The notes: generated from the sequence alone by a model not told the origin. 64,000 nt of DNA from Marinobacter sp. LQ44 (GCF_001447155.2 NZ_CP014754.1:868001-932000); one strand, 5' to 3'. Counted from the stretch's first letter, positions 18,808 to 27,957 are shown. Made by a program: numbers and translations.

Positions 18808-18831
18808 AGCCGGAACCCGAAGGTTCCGGCT
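18808..18831 (-). terminator. Hairpin after flagellin A
   Basis: Perfect 10-bp stem AGCCGGAACC / GGTTCCGGCT with a 4-nt loop between flagellin A and flaG. Only a short T tract follows, so read-through into flaG is likely. Confidence 0.55.
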
Positions 18832-18847
18832 GCAACCGCTATGCCCC

Positions 18848-20320
18848 TTACTGCAGGAGGGACAGAACCTGCTGAGGACGGGCGTTCGCCTGAGCCAGCA
18901 CGGAGATACCGGCCTGCTGCAGTACCTGGGATTTAGCCAGGTTGGCGGTTTCTGCCGCGAAGTCAGCGTCCAGGATACGGCTGTTGGAGGCGCTGAGGTT
19001 CTCGACCGAGGTGCTCAGGTTTGCGATGGTGGATTCGAAGCGGTTTTGGACTGCACCGAGCTCACTTCGGAAACTGTTCACTGTCTGTAACGCTGAGTCG
19101 ATCCTTTTAATAGCATCGTTGGCATTAGCAACGTCGGTAACACTCAAGCTGGAGAGGTTACCAGTGGCCGCTGCAAGCTGGCCATCATCGAAACCTGCAA
19201 CCGTCGGATCGTCACCGCCGATCGTGATATCTTCAAGCGCCTCAATTGTCACTTGTCCGCGGAGCACAGCGCCTGCGGCAGTACCGATTGTCAATGCGAG
19301 CCCGGACGTGCTTCCAGTCGCCGTAGCCGCAGCGGTTCCGACAGCCGTTGTCTCAGCAGTGATGGTAATGTTTTTGCCGTCCGCATTAGTCAGGATAACA
19401 CCAGTAGAGTTGCTACTCGCAGTCAACCCCTCAATACCCTGCGCATTGATCGCGGCAGCGAGGCCTGCACTATCTAGCGAATTGGTGGAGCCGGCCGCAA
19501 TGGTCTCAGTCACGGTGACAGCAGAGGCTGTGCCCACGCTGATCGACAATGAGTATACAGTGTCGTTACCAGAAGTGGCCGCAGCTCCATCAATCGCGGC
19601 AAACGTCACATCCTGTACGTTGGTTGCCGAAACAGAGGTCAGGCCCTGAACATTGGCATCTTTTATTGCCTGAGCCTTATCTTCCGCCGAGTCCGATGAT
19701 GAGGCACCAATTGTAACAAAGTCTCCATCCCCCACCTTAATCTGCAAATCCCCAGCGGCGAGCGCAGCATCACTCACGTCAGCAGTACCAGTCATCGTGG
19801 CGAGAGACCCAATCTGCTGGAGACGAGTGCCCTGAGTAAAGTCAACACCAATCACTTCTCCGGCGTTAGCGCCGACTTGGAAGTCCTGCTGACCAAAGGA
19901 ACCGTCAAGCACCTTCAAACCATTGAACGCGGTCTGCGTTGAAATACGCTCGACTTCAGCCAGTCGCTGCTGCACCTCGTCGTTAAGTGCAGCTCGATCA
20001 GAAGAGCTGTTGGTAGCGTTAGCCGACTGAACTGCGAGCTCGCGAATCCGCTGGAGGTTGTTAGTGATCTCATTAAGAGCACCTTCAGCAGTCTGCGCCA
20101 AAGAGATGCCGTCATTGGCATTGCGGGTGGCAACGTTCAAGCCAGAAATCTGGGACTGAAACCGCGTCGAAATCGCCAGACCCGCAGCGTCATCCTTCGC
20201 GGAGTTAATACGAAGACCTGAGGACAGACGCTGCAATGCTTGGTCGTTCATCCCCTGAGACTTACTGAGTTGGTTCTGTGCGTTTAGTGACGCTACGTTG
20301 GTGTTGATACCGAGAGCCAT
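18848..20320 (-). CDS. fliC: Flagellin A
   Basis: A 490-residue filament subunit. The N-terminal D0/D1 region ([38 protein letters not shown]) and the C-terminal D0 helix ([30 protein letters not shown]) are canonical. Residues of about 230-365 form the exposed central domain, encoded by 19227-19635, which is identical in DNA to the second flagellin. AAGGAG precedes the ATG, and a sigma-28 promoter lies about 90 bp upstream. The central domain is rich in Ser and Thr, suitable for O-glycosylation by the nearby Maf protein. Confidence 0.97.
   Translation of the reverse strand: MALGINTNVASLNAQNQLSKSQGMNDQALQRLSSGLRINSAKDDAAGLAISTRFQSQISGLNVATRNANDGISLAQTAEGALNEITNNLQRIRELAVQSANATNSSSDRAALNDEVQQRLAEVERISTQTAFNGLKVLDGSFGQQDFQVGANAGEVIGVDFTQGTRLQQIGSLATMTGTADVSDAALAAGDLQIKVGDGDFVTIGASSSDSAEDKAQAIKDANVQGLTSVSATNVQDVTFAAIDGAAATSGNDTVYSLSISVGTASAVTVTETIAAGSTNSLDSAGLAAAINAQGIEGLTASSNSTGVILTNADGKNITITAETTAVGTAAATATGSTSGLALTIGTAAGAVLRGQVTIEALEDITIGGDDPTVAGFDDGQLAAATGNLSSLSVTDVANANDAIKRIDSALQTVNSFRSELGAVQNRFESTIANLSTSVENLSASNSRILDADFAAETANLAKSQVLQQAGISVLAQANARPQQVLSLLQ
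19227..19635 (-). repeat. 409-bp inverted repeat, copy 1 (flagellin A central domain)
   Basis: Read base by base against 21376-21784 in the opposite orientation, the two segments are identical over 409 bp. Identity ends abruptly with silent or replacement changes on both sides. Confidence 0.95.
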
Positions 20321-20408
20321 AATGCTTCTCCTTCGACTGATGTCGTCATTTCATGGATGAGGCCTAGCGCTCGACTTACATGTTAAGAGCGCCACCCTGT
20401 TATCCTGA

Positions 20409-20435
20409 TTAACGGCACTGAGCCAAATTGCTTTA
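20409..20435 (-). promoter_or_regulatory. Sigma-28 promoter of flagellin A
   Basis: On the minus strand, TAAA, 15 nt, GCCGTTAA. One mismatch to the FliA -10 consensus and correct spacing. Confidence 0.85.
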
Positions 20436-20576
20436 GAAAAAAACTGAAGATTTTGTAAAGGAATGTAAAACCGGCAATCTCTTTCCCTTCGCCTCCCACA
20501 ACACCCATCAGGTTTCAGACTCATAGCACCAGATAAAGTATTTAAAAACAAAACGATAAATCTATTTTAAAAAAAC

Positions 20577-20592
20577 TGGCACACCCTTCGCT
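20577..20592 (+). promoter_or_regulatory. Sigma-54 promoter of flagellin B
   Basis: TGGCACACCCTTCGCT, with GG at -24 and GC at -12 separated by exactly 10 nt, about 100 bp before the flagellin B ATG. The two flagellins therefore respond to different sigma factors from one 370-bp intergenic region. Confidence 0.82.
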
Positions 20593-20690
20593 TAGTGACA
20601 ACCAAGACGGTAACTCAACGAATTTCTGCCGAAGCGCACGATCCAAAATAGAGTCCTAGCTACCGGCAACTCTGAGCAAGGAGAATTGAT

Positions 20691-22169
20691 ATGCCTCAGG
20701 TGATTAATACCAACATTGCTTCATTGAACGCCCAAAGAAACCTGAATGCCTCACAAGGCGATGCAAACGTGGCACTGCAGCGACTATCCTCCGGCCTCCG
20801 AATAAATTCGGCCAAAGACGATGCGGCCGGCCTCGCCATATCCACACGGTTTCAGTCCCAAATTTCCGGTCTAAATGTCGCCCAAAGAAATGCTAGTGAC
20901 GGTATATCCCTTGCACAAACTACCGAAGGAGCATTAAACGAAGTCATTAACAACCTGCAGCGCGTTAGAGATCTGGCAGTTCAATCTGCCAACGCGACCA
21001 ACAGTGCGTCCGACAGAATCGCGCTTGATCAAGAGGTTCAGCAGCGAATCGAAGAAATACAGCGAATAGCTGAACAAACAAACTTTAACGGCCTGAAGGT
21101 TCTGGATGGGTCCTTCGGGGAGAAAACATTCCAGGTCGGCGCGAATTCGGGTGATACCATCAGCGTCGATTTGTCCCGTGGGTCTAGAGCCGATCAAATT
21201 GGCTCACTCGCATCTTCGGGCCCGCGCCAGATATCAGATGTTCCGTTAGCTGATGGTGATTTAACGATTTCTGTAGGACAAAGCGAAGCCTATCCGATAC
21301 CTGGAACCGGAACAGACGCTTCTGCCGAAGCCACAGTAAATGCCATTGAACAGGCGAACATACCAGGATTACCTACTGTTTCGGCAACCAACGTACAGGA
21401 TGTGACGTTTGCCGCGATTGATGGAGCTGCGGCCACTTCTGGTAACGACACTGTATACTCATTGTCGATCAGCGTGGGCACAGCCTCTGCTGTCACCGTG
21501 ACTGAGACCATTGCGGCCGGCTCCACCAATTCGCTAGATAGTGCAGGCCTCGCTGCCGCGATCAATGCGCAGGGTATTGAGGGGTTGACTGCGAGTAGCA
21601 ACTCTACTGGTGTTATCCTGACTAATGCGGACGGCAAAAACATTACCATCACTGCTGAGACAACGGCTGTCGGAACCGCTGCGGCTACGGCGACTGGAAG
21701 CACGTCCGGGCTCGCATTGACAATCGGTACTGCCGCAGGCGCTGTGCTCCGCGGACAAGTGACAATTGAGGCGCTTGAAGATATTACCATCGGCGGTAAT
21801 GCGCCAGAGAATGCCGGTTTTCTCGCGGGTGGCGAAACCATTACTGCCTCGGGGAACCTTGAAGGTGTTGATATTCGAACCATGGCCGGCGCCAACGATG
21901 CAATAAAACGCGTTGATTCAGCGCTTACCACAATCAATGCTATCCGAAGTGAGCTAGGCGCCGTCCAAAACCGCTTCGAGTCCACGATCGCGAATCTAAG
22001 CACCACATCAGAAAATCTGAGCGCAGCAAACAGTCGAATTCGTGACGCAGACTTCGCTGCAGAGACTGCCGAGCTTGCTCGAACTCAGGTCCTTCAGCAG
22101 GCAGGCTTGTCGGTTCTAGCGCAAGCAAACGCGAGACCTCAGCAGGTACTCCAGCTCCTCCAAGGATAA
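20691..22169 (+). CDS. fliC: Flagellin B
   Basis: A 492-residue flagellin divergent from flagellin A. The D0/D1 ends (MPQVINTNIASLNAQRNLNA; ELARTQVLQQAGLSVLAQAN) are conserved as protein but differ from flagellin A at many codons. The central domain, from 21376 to 21784, is identical in DNA to flagellin A. GCAAGGAG precedes the ATG. It has a sigma-54 promoter and a clear terminator. Flagellins under different sigma factors usually occupy different parts of the filament or are made at different stages. Confidence 0.97.
   Translation: MPQVINTNIASLNAQRNLNASQGDANVALQRLSSGLRINSAKDDAAGLAISTRFQSQISGLNVAQRNASDGISLAQTTEGALNEVINNLQRVRDLAVQSANATNSASDRIALDQEVQQRIEEIQRIAEQTNFNGLKVLDGSFGEKTFQVGANSGDTISVDLSRGSRADQIGSLASSGPRQISDVPLADGDLTISVGQSEAYPIPGTGTDASAEATVNAIEQANIPGLPTVSATNVQDVTFAAIDGAAATSGNDTVYSLSISVGTASAVTVTETIAAGSTNSLDSAGLAAAINAQGIEGLTASSNSTGVILTNADGKNITITAETTAVGTAAATATGSTSGLALTIGTAAGAVLRGQVTIEALEDITIGGNAPENAGFLAGGETITASGNLEGVDIRTMAGANDAIKRVDSALTTINAIRSELGAVQNRFESTIANLSTTSENLSAANSRIRDADFAAETAELARTQVLQQAGLSVLAQANARPQQVLQLLQG
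21376..21784 (+). repeat. 409-bp inverted repeat, copy 2 (flagellin B central domain)
   Basis: Inverted partner of 19227-19635; no mismatch found on reading. The 1740 bp between them contain both promoters and both N-terminal coding regions. Confidence 0.95.
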
Positions 22170-22183
22170 GTTTCAGACAAAGC

Positions 22184-22222
22184 ATAGCTCCGTAACGAGC
22201 CCTTCGGTACGGAGCTATTCCT
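22184..22222 (+). terminator. Terminator of flagellin B
   Basis: Perfect 11-bp stem ATAGCTCCGTA / TACGGAGCTAT (22184-22218), followed by a short T-containing stretch. Confidence 0.72.
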
Positions 22223-22285
22223 TACGCCTGACTTATAACCATATGCTAAGATGACTCAAAACTCAGCAGCATCCCGGAGTTCGCA

Positions 22286-24346
22286 GTGATTAAAAACAAA
22301 GCCCTGGAATTTGTTCGTCGTCGCGAAAACAACCTCCTTTTCTTCAAGAAATTTTACCCTGACATCTACCGTTACTACGCAAACTATACGCTGACCGAAG
22401 CTGAAGTCGTTATTAGCAACGTAGAAGACGAACTCGACCTTAATCTGGGAGAAGTATCTCTATATCAAGGACAAGGCAAACAACGAGCGCACCAAGGTGT
22501 CGAGCTCTTCAAGTCAACATTCGCGCACAATAAATTACTCCCATCGCTTCCCCCGCCTTGGCCCGGTGATTACCACCATCCTCGCTTCGCTCACCGCGCA
22601 ATCGACCAGATCATCAGGAAATCACCATTAAACAAAGAAGACTTCAAAGGATACCCAATCCCAAACTTCTACCCATTGGTTGTTTTCCAAGGCGTGGGAC
22701 TTGGCCTTCAAATTGAGGAGCTCGTCACAACAACGGATGTTGAAAACGCAATAGTGATTGAGCCTAATTTAGAAATTTTTGGTGCCAGCCTTCTAACGGT
22801 GGACTGGGCAAAAGTGTGCTCAACATTCCAGCGCGCGGGCCGATCCATACGCTTTTTAATTGGTGTCGAAAAAACGGAAGATGCGATCTGGCCAGCTCTG
22901 GTAAAACATTTGATGCACTTTACACCAATGTTCCCGGTAATGAACCTGTTCCTTAACGAGCGCGGGGACAAAACAATGGATGCAGTTGCAAAACGCATCA
23001 ACCGTGAAGCGATCACAACTCTCACAACCTGGGGCCATTACGATGACGAGGTGCGCCAATTAAATAATGCACTTCATGCTTTTCATATGGGCGTTAAGGT
23101 CATACCCGAAATAAATTCCATTCCGTCAAGTATACCAACAATTATTGTTGGGAGCGGTCCATCGCTTGATGACCGTATAGATGGATTAAAATCCAATCGC
23201 GAAAACATAATCATTGTCAGTGCTGGGACGGGGCTGAGGGCCCTCATCGAGAACGATATTTATCCTGATTTTCATGTTGAGCTGGAGTCAGATTATCTGA
23301 ACTACCGCGTGATCAGTTCTTATGATCAAAAGAAGCTCAAGTCCATCCGAATTATTGCCGCATCTCAGATCTGCCCATTAATTTGGGACCTGTTTGGAGA
23401 GCAGCGCCTGTACTTCAAGAAAGAAAACCCTATCGGAACGCTGTTCGGCTCGCCAGAAACAAGTATTGCTGGCGGCGCTCCAACCTGCACTAATGCTGCG
23501 ATTGCATTGTGTACCCAGCTTGGGCTTCGCAACATCTTCCTTTTCGGAACAGATTTCGGATTTCGTGATCATGGAAGGCACCACTCCAGGCGATCCGTGT
23601 ACATGGAGAGCGAGGACGAAACCATCGGTACAGAGCTTCAAAAGGGAGCGAACAAAGTCTTCCAACAAACGAATACCTTCAAGGTAAAAGGCGTAAACGA
23701 TAGCGTAGTTTTTACGACTCCCATCTATTTCACCGCGAAAAGAGCCGTCGAAGGTCTTATTGAGGCAACGCTAGCAGTATCATCGGCCTATAAGTTTTTT
23801 AACTGCGCAGACGGCGCAGCGATTGAAGGCTCAACCTGGATAACCGAAGCTCAATTCAACGATGCGATATTAGATCTGGGTGATAAAAACGAGAGAGCTC
23901 GCGTTCTGAAAAAACTGTTCTGCAACGAATCACAAGCCATCTCACTCGAGAACTTAGAAAACACCCTCGACGTAACTTGTGAAAAGCTGAGTCAACTCGC
24001 AAAAAAAATTGAGGGAATGATAAAGAGCCAACGCGTCAGAGGGAAGAAAGACATTACGAGACTGTCCTCTGGAATCAGTCGCTACTTAGAAGGGGAATTA
24101 ATTCAAAGCGATCCAGGGTTCTATTACATGATACGAGGCGCCGTCAGGCACCATCTCTATGCTGGGTTCGCACACGCCCTTGCCATGAACGACGAAGGCG
24201 ATGTTGCGGCTTATCTCGATCGCTGGAAGAAGAGCTTTACAGATTCAATGGCCGCTCTACCCGAACACTTCAAATCTGTCACCAGTAAACGCTACTCACT
24301 GAATGATGATCCATGGGTTCGGCAATCCATTAACGACCCAGAATAG
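22286..24346 (+). CDS. maf: Motility accessory factor (Maf)-type flagellin glycosyltransferase, DUF115
   Basis: A 686-residue protein. The central DUF115/MptE-like core is seen as IPTIIVGSGPSLDDRI near residue 290, then GGAPTCTNAAIALCTQLGL and IFLFGTDFGFRDHG near 405-430. Maf proteins transfer nonulosonic acids (pseudaminic or legionaminic) to flagellin Ser/Thr. A GTG start at 22286 is chosen, with CCGGAG nine bases before it. It follows flagellin B, as Maf genes usually follow flagellin. A legionaminic-acid segment lies in the same window (61.9-64 kb). Base composition is more AT-rich than argG or selO, which suggests transfer. Donor sugar is inferred. Confidence 0.87.
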   Translation: MIKNKALEFVRRRENNLLFFKKFYPDIYRYYANYTLTEAEVVISNVEDELDLNLGEVSLYQGQGKQRAHQGVELFKSTFAHNKLLPSLPPPWPGDYHHPRFAHRAIDQIIRKSPLNKEDFKGYPIPNFYPLVVFQGVGLGLQIEELVTTTDVENAIVIEPNLEIFGASLLTVDWAKVCSTFQRAGRSIRFLIGVEKTEDAIWPALVKHLMHFTPMFPVMNLFLNERGDKTMDAVAKRINREAITTLTTWGHYDDEVRQLNNALHAFHMGVKVIPEINSIPSSIPTIIVGSGPSLDDRIDGLKSNRENIIIVSAGTGLRALIENDIYPDFHVELESDYLNYRVISSYDQKKLKSIRIIAASQICPLIWDLFGEQRLYFKKENPIGTLFGSPETSIAGGAPTCTNAAIALCTQLGLRNIFLFGTDFGFRDHGRHHSRRSVYMESEDETIGTELQKGANKVFQQTNTFKVKGVNDSVVFTTPIYFTAKRAVEGLIEATLAVSSAYKFFNCADGAAIEGSTWITEAQFNDAILDLGDKNERARVLKKLFCNESQAISLENLENTLDVTCEKLSQLAKKIEGMIKSQRVRGKKDITRLSSGISRYLEGELIQSDPGFYYMIRGAVRHHLYAGFAHALAMNDEGDVAAYLDRWKKSFTDSMAALPEHFKSVTSKRYSLNDDPWVRQSINDPE

Positions 24347-24400
24347 CGACCAAGGGTTGCTAAATCCAAGGGGATTTCCATAACTGGATCCCCTACCCCA

Positions 24401-24456
24401 AAACTGGCACACCTTTCGCAACACCTCCCTCAAAGCACGGCAAACCGTCAAAAAAC
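24401..24456 (+). repeat. Direct duplication, left copy part 1 (56 bp)
   Basis: Identical to 30045-30100. It carries a sigma-54 promoter and is interrupted at 24457 by the IS66 element. Confidence 0.93.
24405..24420 (+). promoter_or_regulatory. Sigma-54 promoter (duplicated copy, now facing IS66)
   Basis: TGGCACACCTTTCGCA, with GG and GC 10 nt apart. It is the same as the promoter of the TPR gene at 30049. Here it points into the transposase genes. Confidence 0.78.
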
Positions 24457-24539
24457 GTAAGCGCCCATAAATTAGCACCTACATTCGGTTATCAAGATTG
24501 CCCACACTGATTTCCTCGTCAACATCAGGAGGAATCAGC

Positions 24540-24857
24540 ATGACACACGCCGAACGCAAGCGTCTCTGGCAGCAACATATCGAAGACTGGCAGGCGTCCG
24601 GTTTGTCCGGCATGGCCTACTGCCAGCAGCAGTCACTGACCTATTGTCGCTTTGTTTACTGGCGCAAAAAGCTGGCTGAGCCGGAGACCGTGATTGCGGA
24701 GCGCCCGGCTGGGCTCTCTGGCTTTGCCAAGGTGGCGGCGTTGCCTGGCCCGAAATCGTCGGAAGGCTTAACCGTGTCGTTGCCCGGTGGTGTCTCGATC
24801 ACCGGGCTGCACGCCGGTAATGTGGAGTTACTCGGTGCCGTGCTGAGGCAACTGTAA
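24540..24857 (+). CDS. tnpA: IS66 accessory protein TnpA
   Basis: A 105-residue protein with the family N-terminus (RKRLWQQHIEDWQASGLSGMAYCQQ) and an HTH-like fold. The start at 24540 has AGGAGG just before it; a longer frame begins at 24498 without such a site. Its stop overlaps the tnpB start (TAATG). Confidence 0.9.
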   Translation: MTHAERKRLWQQHIEDWQASGLSGMAYCQQQSLTYCRFVYWRKKLAEPETVIAERPAGLSGFAKVAALPGPKSSEGLTVSLPGGVSITGLHAGNVELLGAVLRQL

Positions 24858-25225
24858 TGCGCCATCGGTACCTTCGCCCCTCCTGGGATCTGCCAGAGAT
24901 TTACTTGTATCGTCAGCCGATTGATTTCCGCAAGCAGGCCAACGGATTGGCACTGATTGTCGAGCAGGAGTTAGGCCATAATCCGTTCTCCGGCGCGCTT
25001 TTCGCCTTCACCAACCGGCAGCGCAACAAGATCAAGTGCCTGATGTGGGAAGACAACGGCTTCGTGCTCTACTACAAGTCTTTGGCTGAAGAAAAATTCA
25101 AATGGCCGGGCCCAGAGGATGAGCTGATGTCGCTGAACGGCGAGCAGATCAATTGGTTGCTGGACGGCTACGACATCACCCTGCTTAAGGGCCATAAAAC
25201 TCTGTATTATGAGAGTGTTGGATAG
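24857..25225 (+). CDS. tnpB: IS66 accessory protein TnpB (Orf2)
   Basis: A 122-residue Orf2-type protein with the hallmark YLYRQPIDFRKQANGLALIVEQEL and a C-terminal DGYDITLLKGHKTL. It is needed for IS66 transposition by an unknown role. It overlaps tnpA by one base. Confidence 0.93.
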   Translation: MRHRYLRPSWDLPEIYLYRQPIDFRKQANGLALIVEQELGHNPFSGALFAFTNRQRNKIKCLMWEDNGFVLYYKSLAEEKFKWPGPEDELMSLNGEQINWLLDGYDITLLKGHKTLYYESVG

Positions 25226-25270
25226 CACTTTTTAAGTGTGTCAGGGCGTTGTTTTTGCTATAATTTCAGC

Positions 25271-26893
25271 ATGAAAACAACGCCTGATAACACCTCCAAA
25301 ACACCCGATTTCAGCGGTCTCTCCACCGCTGAAATGCTGGCTGTTATCAGCGATATGCAAGAACAACTGGCCGCAAAAGAAGCCGAGCTTCAGCAGCGCG
25401 ACCAAGCGGCCAAAGCACGTGAAAGCTACATCGCCATTCTCGAAGAGTTGCTGCGCTACAAAAAGATCCAGCAATTCGCAGCCAGCAGCGAAAAGCAGCC
25501 CAGCCAGATCACTCTATTCGACGAAGCCGAACTGGAAGTCGGGATTGACGAGCTACGCGATGAGTTGCCTGAGGATGTTGAAGAGGCCGAGGCACCGCCG
25601 CGTTCCCGCAAACGCCGTCAACGTGGCTTCTCCGACACGCTCTTGCGTGAGCGTATTGAGCTGACCCTTAGTGACGAAGAGAAAGCCGGAGCCAGCAAGA
25701 CCTTCTTCACCAAGGTGAAAGAAGAGCTGGAGTACATTCCCGCACAGTTGAAGGTGCTGGAATACTGGCAGGAAAAAGCCGTCTTCGAGCAGGGTGGCCA
25801 GGAGCATATTGTGGCTGCACCGCGCTCAGCCCACCCACTGGGCAAATGCATTGCGACCCCGTCACTGCTGGCTTACCTGATTACCTCCAAATACGCCGAC
25901 GGCCTGCCCTTGTACCGCCAGGAGCAAATGCTCAAGCGCCTGGGACACGAAGTCAGCCGAACCAGCATGGCGCACTGGATCATCCGCCTGAACGACGTGT
26001 TCAAACCGCTGATGACCCTGATGCGGGAAACCCAGAATGGCAGTGATTACCTGCAAGCTGATGAAACCCGGATTCAGGTGCTCAAAGAAGACGGCAAGAA
26101 AGCCCAATCGGATAAATGGATGTGGGTGACCCGGGGCGGCCCGCCCGGAAAGCCCTCGGTTCTGTTCGAGTACGATCCCTCTCGCGGTGGCCAGGTACCG
26201 GTGCGCCTGCTGGATGACTTCCAGGGCATCCTGCAAGCCGATGGCTACTCCGGCTATGGACAGGTATGCCGCGAGAACAAGCTGACCCGCATCGGTTGTT
26301 GGGATCATGCCCGGCGCAAGTTCGTGGACGCGTCCCGGGCAGCGCCAGCCATGGGCAAAAAAGGCCCGCCCTCAAAAGCCGACGTGGCCCTGAGCCACAT
26401 CCGGAAACTGTACGCCGTCGAGAAAGCCGCGAACGAACTGAGTGACGCCGAGCGCTATCGGGTGCGTCAGGAAAAAAGCCTGCCGCTGCTGAACACCTTC
26501 AAGGCTTGGCTGGAGAAAAACGCCAGCAAGGTGCTGAAAGGCTCGCTCACCCGCAAGGCGATGGACTATACCCTGAGTCAGTGGGGTACCCTGACGGGGT
26601 ATTGTGAACGCGGCGATTTACAGATCAGCAACGTGCTGGCCGAAAACGCCATCCGGCCCTTCGCCGTCGGTCGTAAGGCCTGGCTGTTCGCCGATACCAC
26701 CCAAGGCGCGAATGCCAGTGCCACCTGTTACTCGCTGATCGAAACGGCCAAGGCGAACAACCTGGAGCCCTCCGCTTACATCCACCATGTGCTGAAGCAC
26801 ATTGCCGAAGCGGATACCCTCGAAAAACTGGAAACATTGTTGCCCTGGAATGCTGAGTTGCCAGCTTCAAAAAAAGTGGCTCAGTACGATTAG
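25271..26893 (+). CDS. tnpC: IS66 transposase TnpC
   Basis: A 540-residue DDE transposase. In order: N-terminal coiled-coil/leucine-rich segment, a Zn-binding-type linker region, then the DDE core with YLQADETRIQVL (first Asp), ILQADGYSGYGQV (second Asp) and LAENAIRPFAVGRKAWLF (Glu). The start at 25271 (MKTTPDN) is preferred over 25238. The frame is complete, so the element may be active. Confidence 0.94.
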   Translation: MKTTPDNTSKTPDFSGLSTAEMLAVISDMQEQLAAKEAELQQRDQAAKARESYIAILEELLRYKKIQQFAASSEKQPSQITLFDEAELEVGIDELRDELPEDVEEAEAPPRSRKRRQRGFSDTLLRERIELTLSDEEKAGASKTFFTKVKEELEYIPAQLKVLEYWQEKAVFEQGGQEHIVAAPRSAHPLGKCIATPSLLAYLITSKYADGLPLYRQEQMLKRLGHEVSRTSMAHWIIRLNDVFKPLMTLMRETQNGSDYLQADETRIQVLKEDGKKAQSDKWMWVTRGGPPGKPSVLFEYDPSRGGQVPVRLLDDFQGILQADGYSGYGQVCRENKLTRIGCWDHARRKFVDASRAAPAMGKKGPPSKADVALSHIRKLYAVEKAANELSDAERYRVRQEKSLPLLNTFKAWLEKNASKVLKGSLTRKAMDYTLSQWGTLTGYCERGDLQISNVLAENAIRPFAVGRKAWLFADTTQGANASATCYSLIETAKANNLEPSAYIHHVLKHIAEADTLEKLETLLPWNAELPASKKVAQYD

Positions 26894-26922
26894 GGCAAGT
26901 GGGTCGGTTTATTGGCGCTTAC

Positions 26923-27080
26923 CCTTTGCCGCATCGAATCATGGCTGGTAACGAGGTGTTCCATGCACGTACAACATCACAACGCTCATCTTCCCCGCTC
27001 GGTTCAGGCCCAGGCGGCGCGGTTGGTTTTGCAGGCGAACCTGGCGTATGGGGAGTCCAACAGTAACGGGCTTTCCTATG
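26923..27080 (+). repeat. Direct duplication, left copy part 2 (158 bp)
   Basis: Identical to 30107-30264. It includes the 5' end of the TPR gene and stops 2 bp before a half E element. Confidence 0.95.
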
Positions 27081-27088
27081 AAGTCTGA
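26963..27088 (+). pseudogene. 5' fragment of the TPR/methyltransferase-like gene
   Basis: The ATG at 26963 and the next 39 codons (MHVQHHNAHLPRSVQAQAAR and on) are identical to the start of the intact gene at 30147. After 27080 the frame meets repeat sequence and stops at once. It is cut from its sigma-54 promoter by IS66 and has lost over 90% of the gene. Confidence 0.93.
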
Positions 27089-27097
27089 CCCCAAATT
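27083..27097. repeat. Half E element
   Basis: GTCTGACCCCAAATT, the outer half of a right arm, placed exactly at the breakpoint of the truncated TPR fragment. Confidence 0.8.
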
Positions 27098-27188
27098 TCG
27101 CTTGCCTCATCCTAGCTACCATTAGCCAATAACGCCCCCACACGCTAAACTAAGTCAATTGAACTAAGCAGCACCGAAGGTGGTCTAG

Positions 27189-27428
27189 ATGGAATCCGTC
27201 AACATGCACGAGGCAAAAACCCGCCTGTCTCAACTCGTCGCCCGCGCAGCCAAAGGCGAAGCTTTCATCATCGCAAAGGCGGGCAAGCCTGTTGCCAGGG
27301 TAACCGCCTACGATTCTCCTGAAGAGAGCCAACAGAGACGATTGGGTTTCTTGGCGGGCGAATTCAAAGTGCCGGACGATTTTGATCAGATGGGGCAAGA
27401 CGAGATAACCGAGTTGTTCGGAGGGTGA
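27189..27428 (+). CDS. Phd/YefM-type antitoxin
   Basis: A 79-residue antitoxin. MESVNMHEAKTRLSQLVARAAKGEAFIIAKAGKPVARV is the classic Phd/YefM DNA-binding and dimerisation fold. The C-terminal ~25 residues (DDFDQMGQDEITELFGG) should wrap the toxin. GAAGGTGG precedes the start, and the toxin gene begins one base after its stop region. Such pairs repress their own operon. Confidence 0.92.
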   Translation: MESVNMHEAKTRLSQLVARAAKGEAFIIAKAGKPVARVTAYDSPEESQQRRLGFLAGEFKVPDDFDQMGQDEITELFGG

Positions 27429-27429
27429 C

Positions 27430-27816
27430 ATGAACCTTCTTCTGGATACTCACCTACTGCTCTGGGCCGCAGCGGAGCCAGATAAGTTATCCCCCGAAGC
27501 GGCAGCCATGATCAGTAACGAAAATAACAGGCTGTACTTCAGCGCCGCCAGTATCTGGGAAGTGGTCATCAAAAACGGCCTGGGGCGGCCAGACTTTCAT
27601 GTTGACCCACATCTGCTCCGGCGCGGCCTGGTTGATAATGGCTATACCGAATTGGCAATTTCGTCACTGCACACCTTGGCCATTAGCCACCTGCCGGAAA
27701 TCCACAAAGACCCATTCGACAGAATTCTCGTTGCCCAGGCCGAGACAGAGGGCTTCCTGTTGCTGACGGCCGATAATCTGGTCGCACGCTATCCTGGCCC
27801 TGTCCGCCAGGTCTAA
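27430..27816 (+). CDS. PIN-domain toxin (VapC-like)
   Basis: A 128-residue PIN ribonuclease with conserved acids in LLLDTHLLLWAA (first Asp), IWEVVIKNGLG, DPFDRILVAQAE (second cluster) and LLTADNLV (last Asp). It forms a type II pair with the upstream antitoxin, and its TAA lies one base before E4. Confidence 0.93.
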   Translation: MNLLLDTHLLLWAAAEPDKLSPEAAAMISNENNRLYFSAASIWEVVIKNGLGRPDFHVDPHLLRRGLVDNGYTELAISSLHTLAISHLPEIHKDPFDRILVAQAETEGFLLLTADNLVARYPGPVRQV

Positions 27817-27817
27817 T

Positions 27818-27874
27818 TTGGGGTCAGACCCCAAGACATTTCACCCCGTCAAATGTCCGGAGGGCTGACCCCAA
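27818..27874. repeat. E element 4 (right arm decayed)
   Basis: The left arm is intact; the right arm reads TCCGGAGGGCTGACCCC, so pairing is weakened. It separates two toxin-antitoxin modules. Confidence 0.9.
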
Positions 27875-27957
27875 TCTCCACGCCTTACCTAATCACCCCA
27901 ACCAAGTTATGATAACTTTAACCTTCCACCTTCCTGAAAACGCATGAGGTAATCGCT

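Larger units (their letters stand above)
24457..26922 (+). mobile_element. IS66-family insertion sequence, 2466 bp
   Basis: Ends are GTAAGCGCC...GGCGCTTAC, imperfect terminal inverted repeats of about 15 bp and typical of the family. It carries tnpA, tnpB and tnpC in order. The flanks (CAAAAAAC left, CCTTTGCC right) do not show the expected 8-bp target duplication. Compared with the uninterrupted copy at 30045-30264, six bases (TGCAGA) are missing at the insertion point. Confidence 0.95.

Noticed and set aside
21290..22006. Minus-strand frame inside flagellin B matching one in flagellin A
   Set aside because: The match only reflects the shared 409-bp DNA; it is antisense and without a ribosome site.
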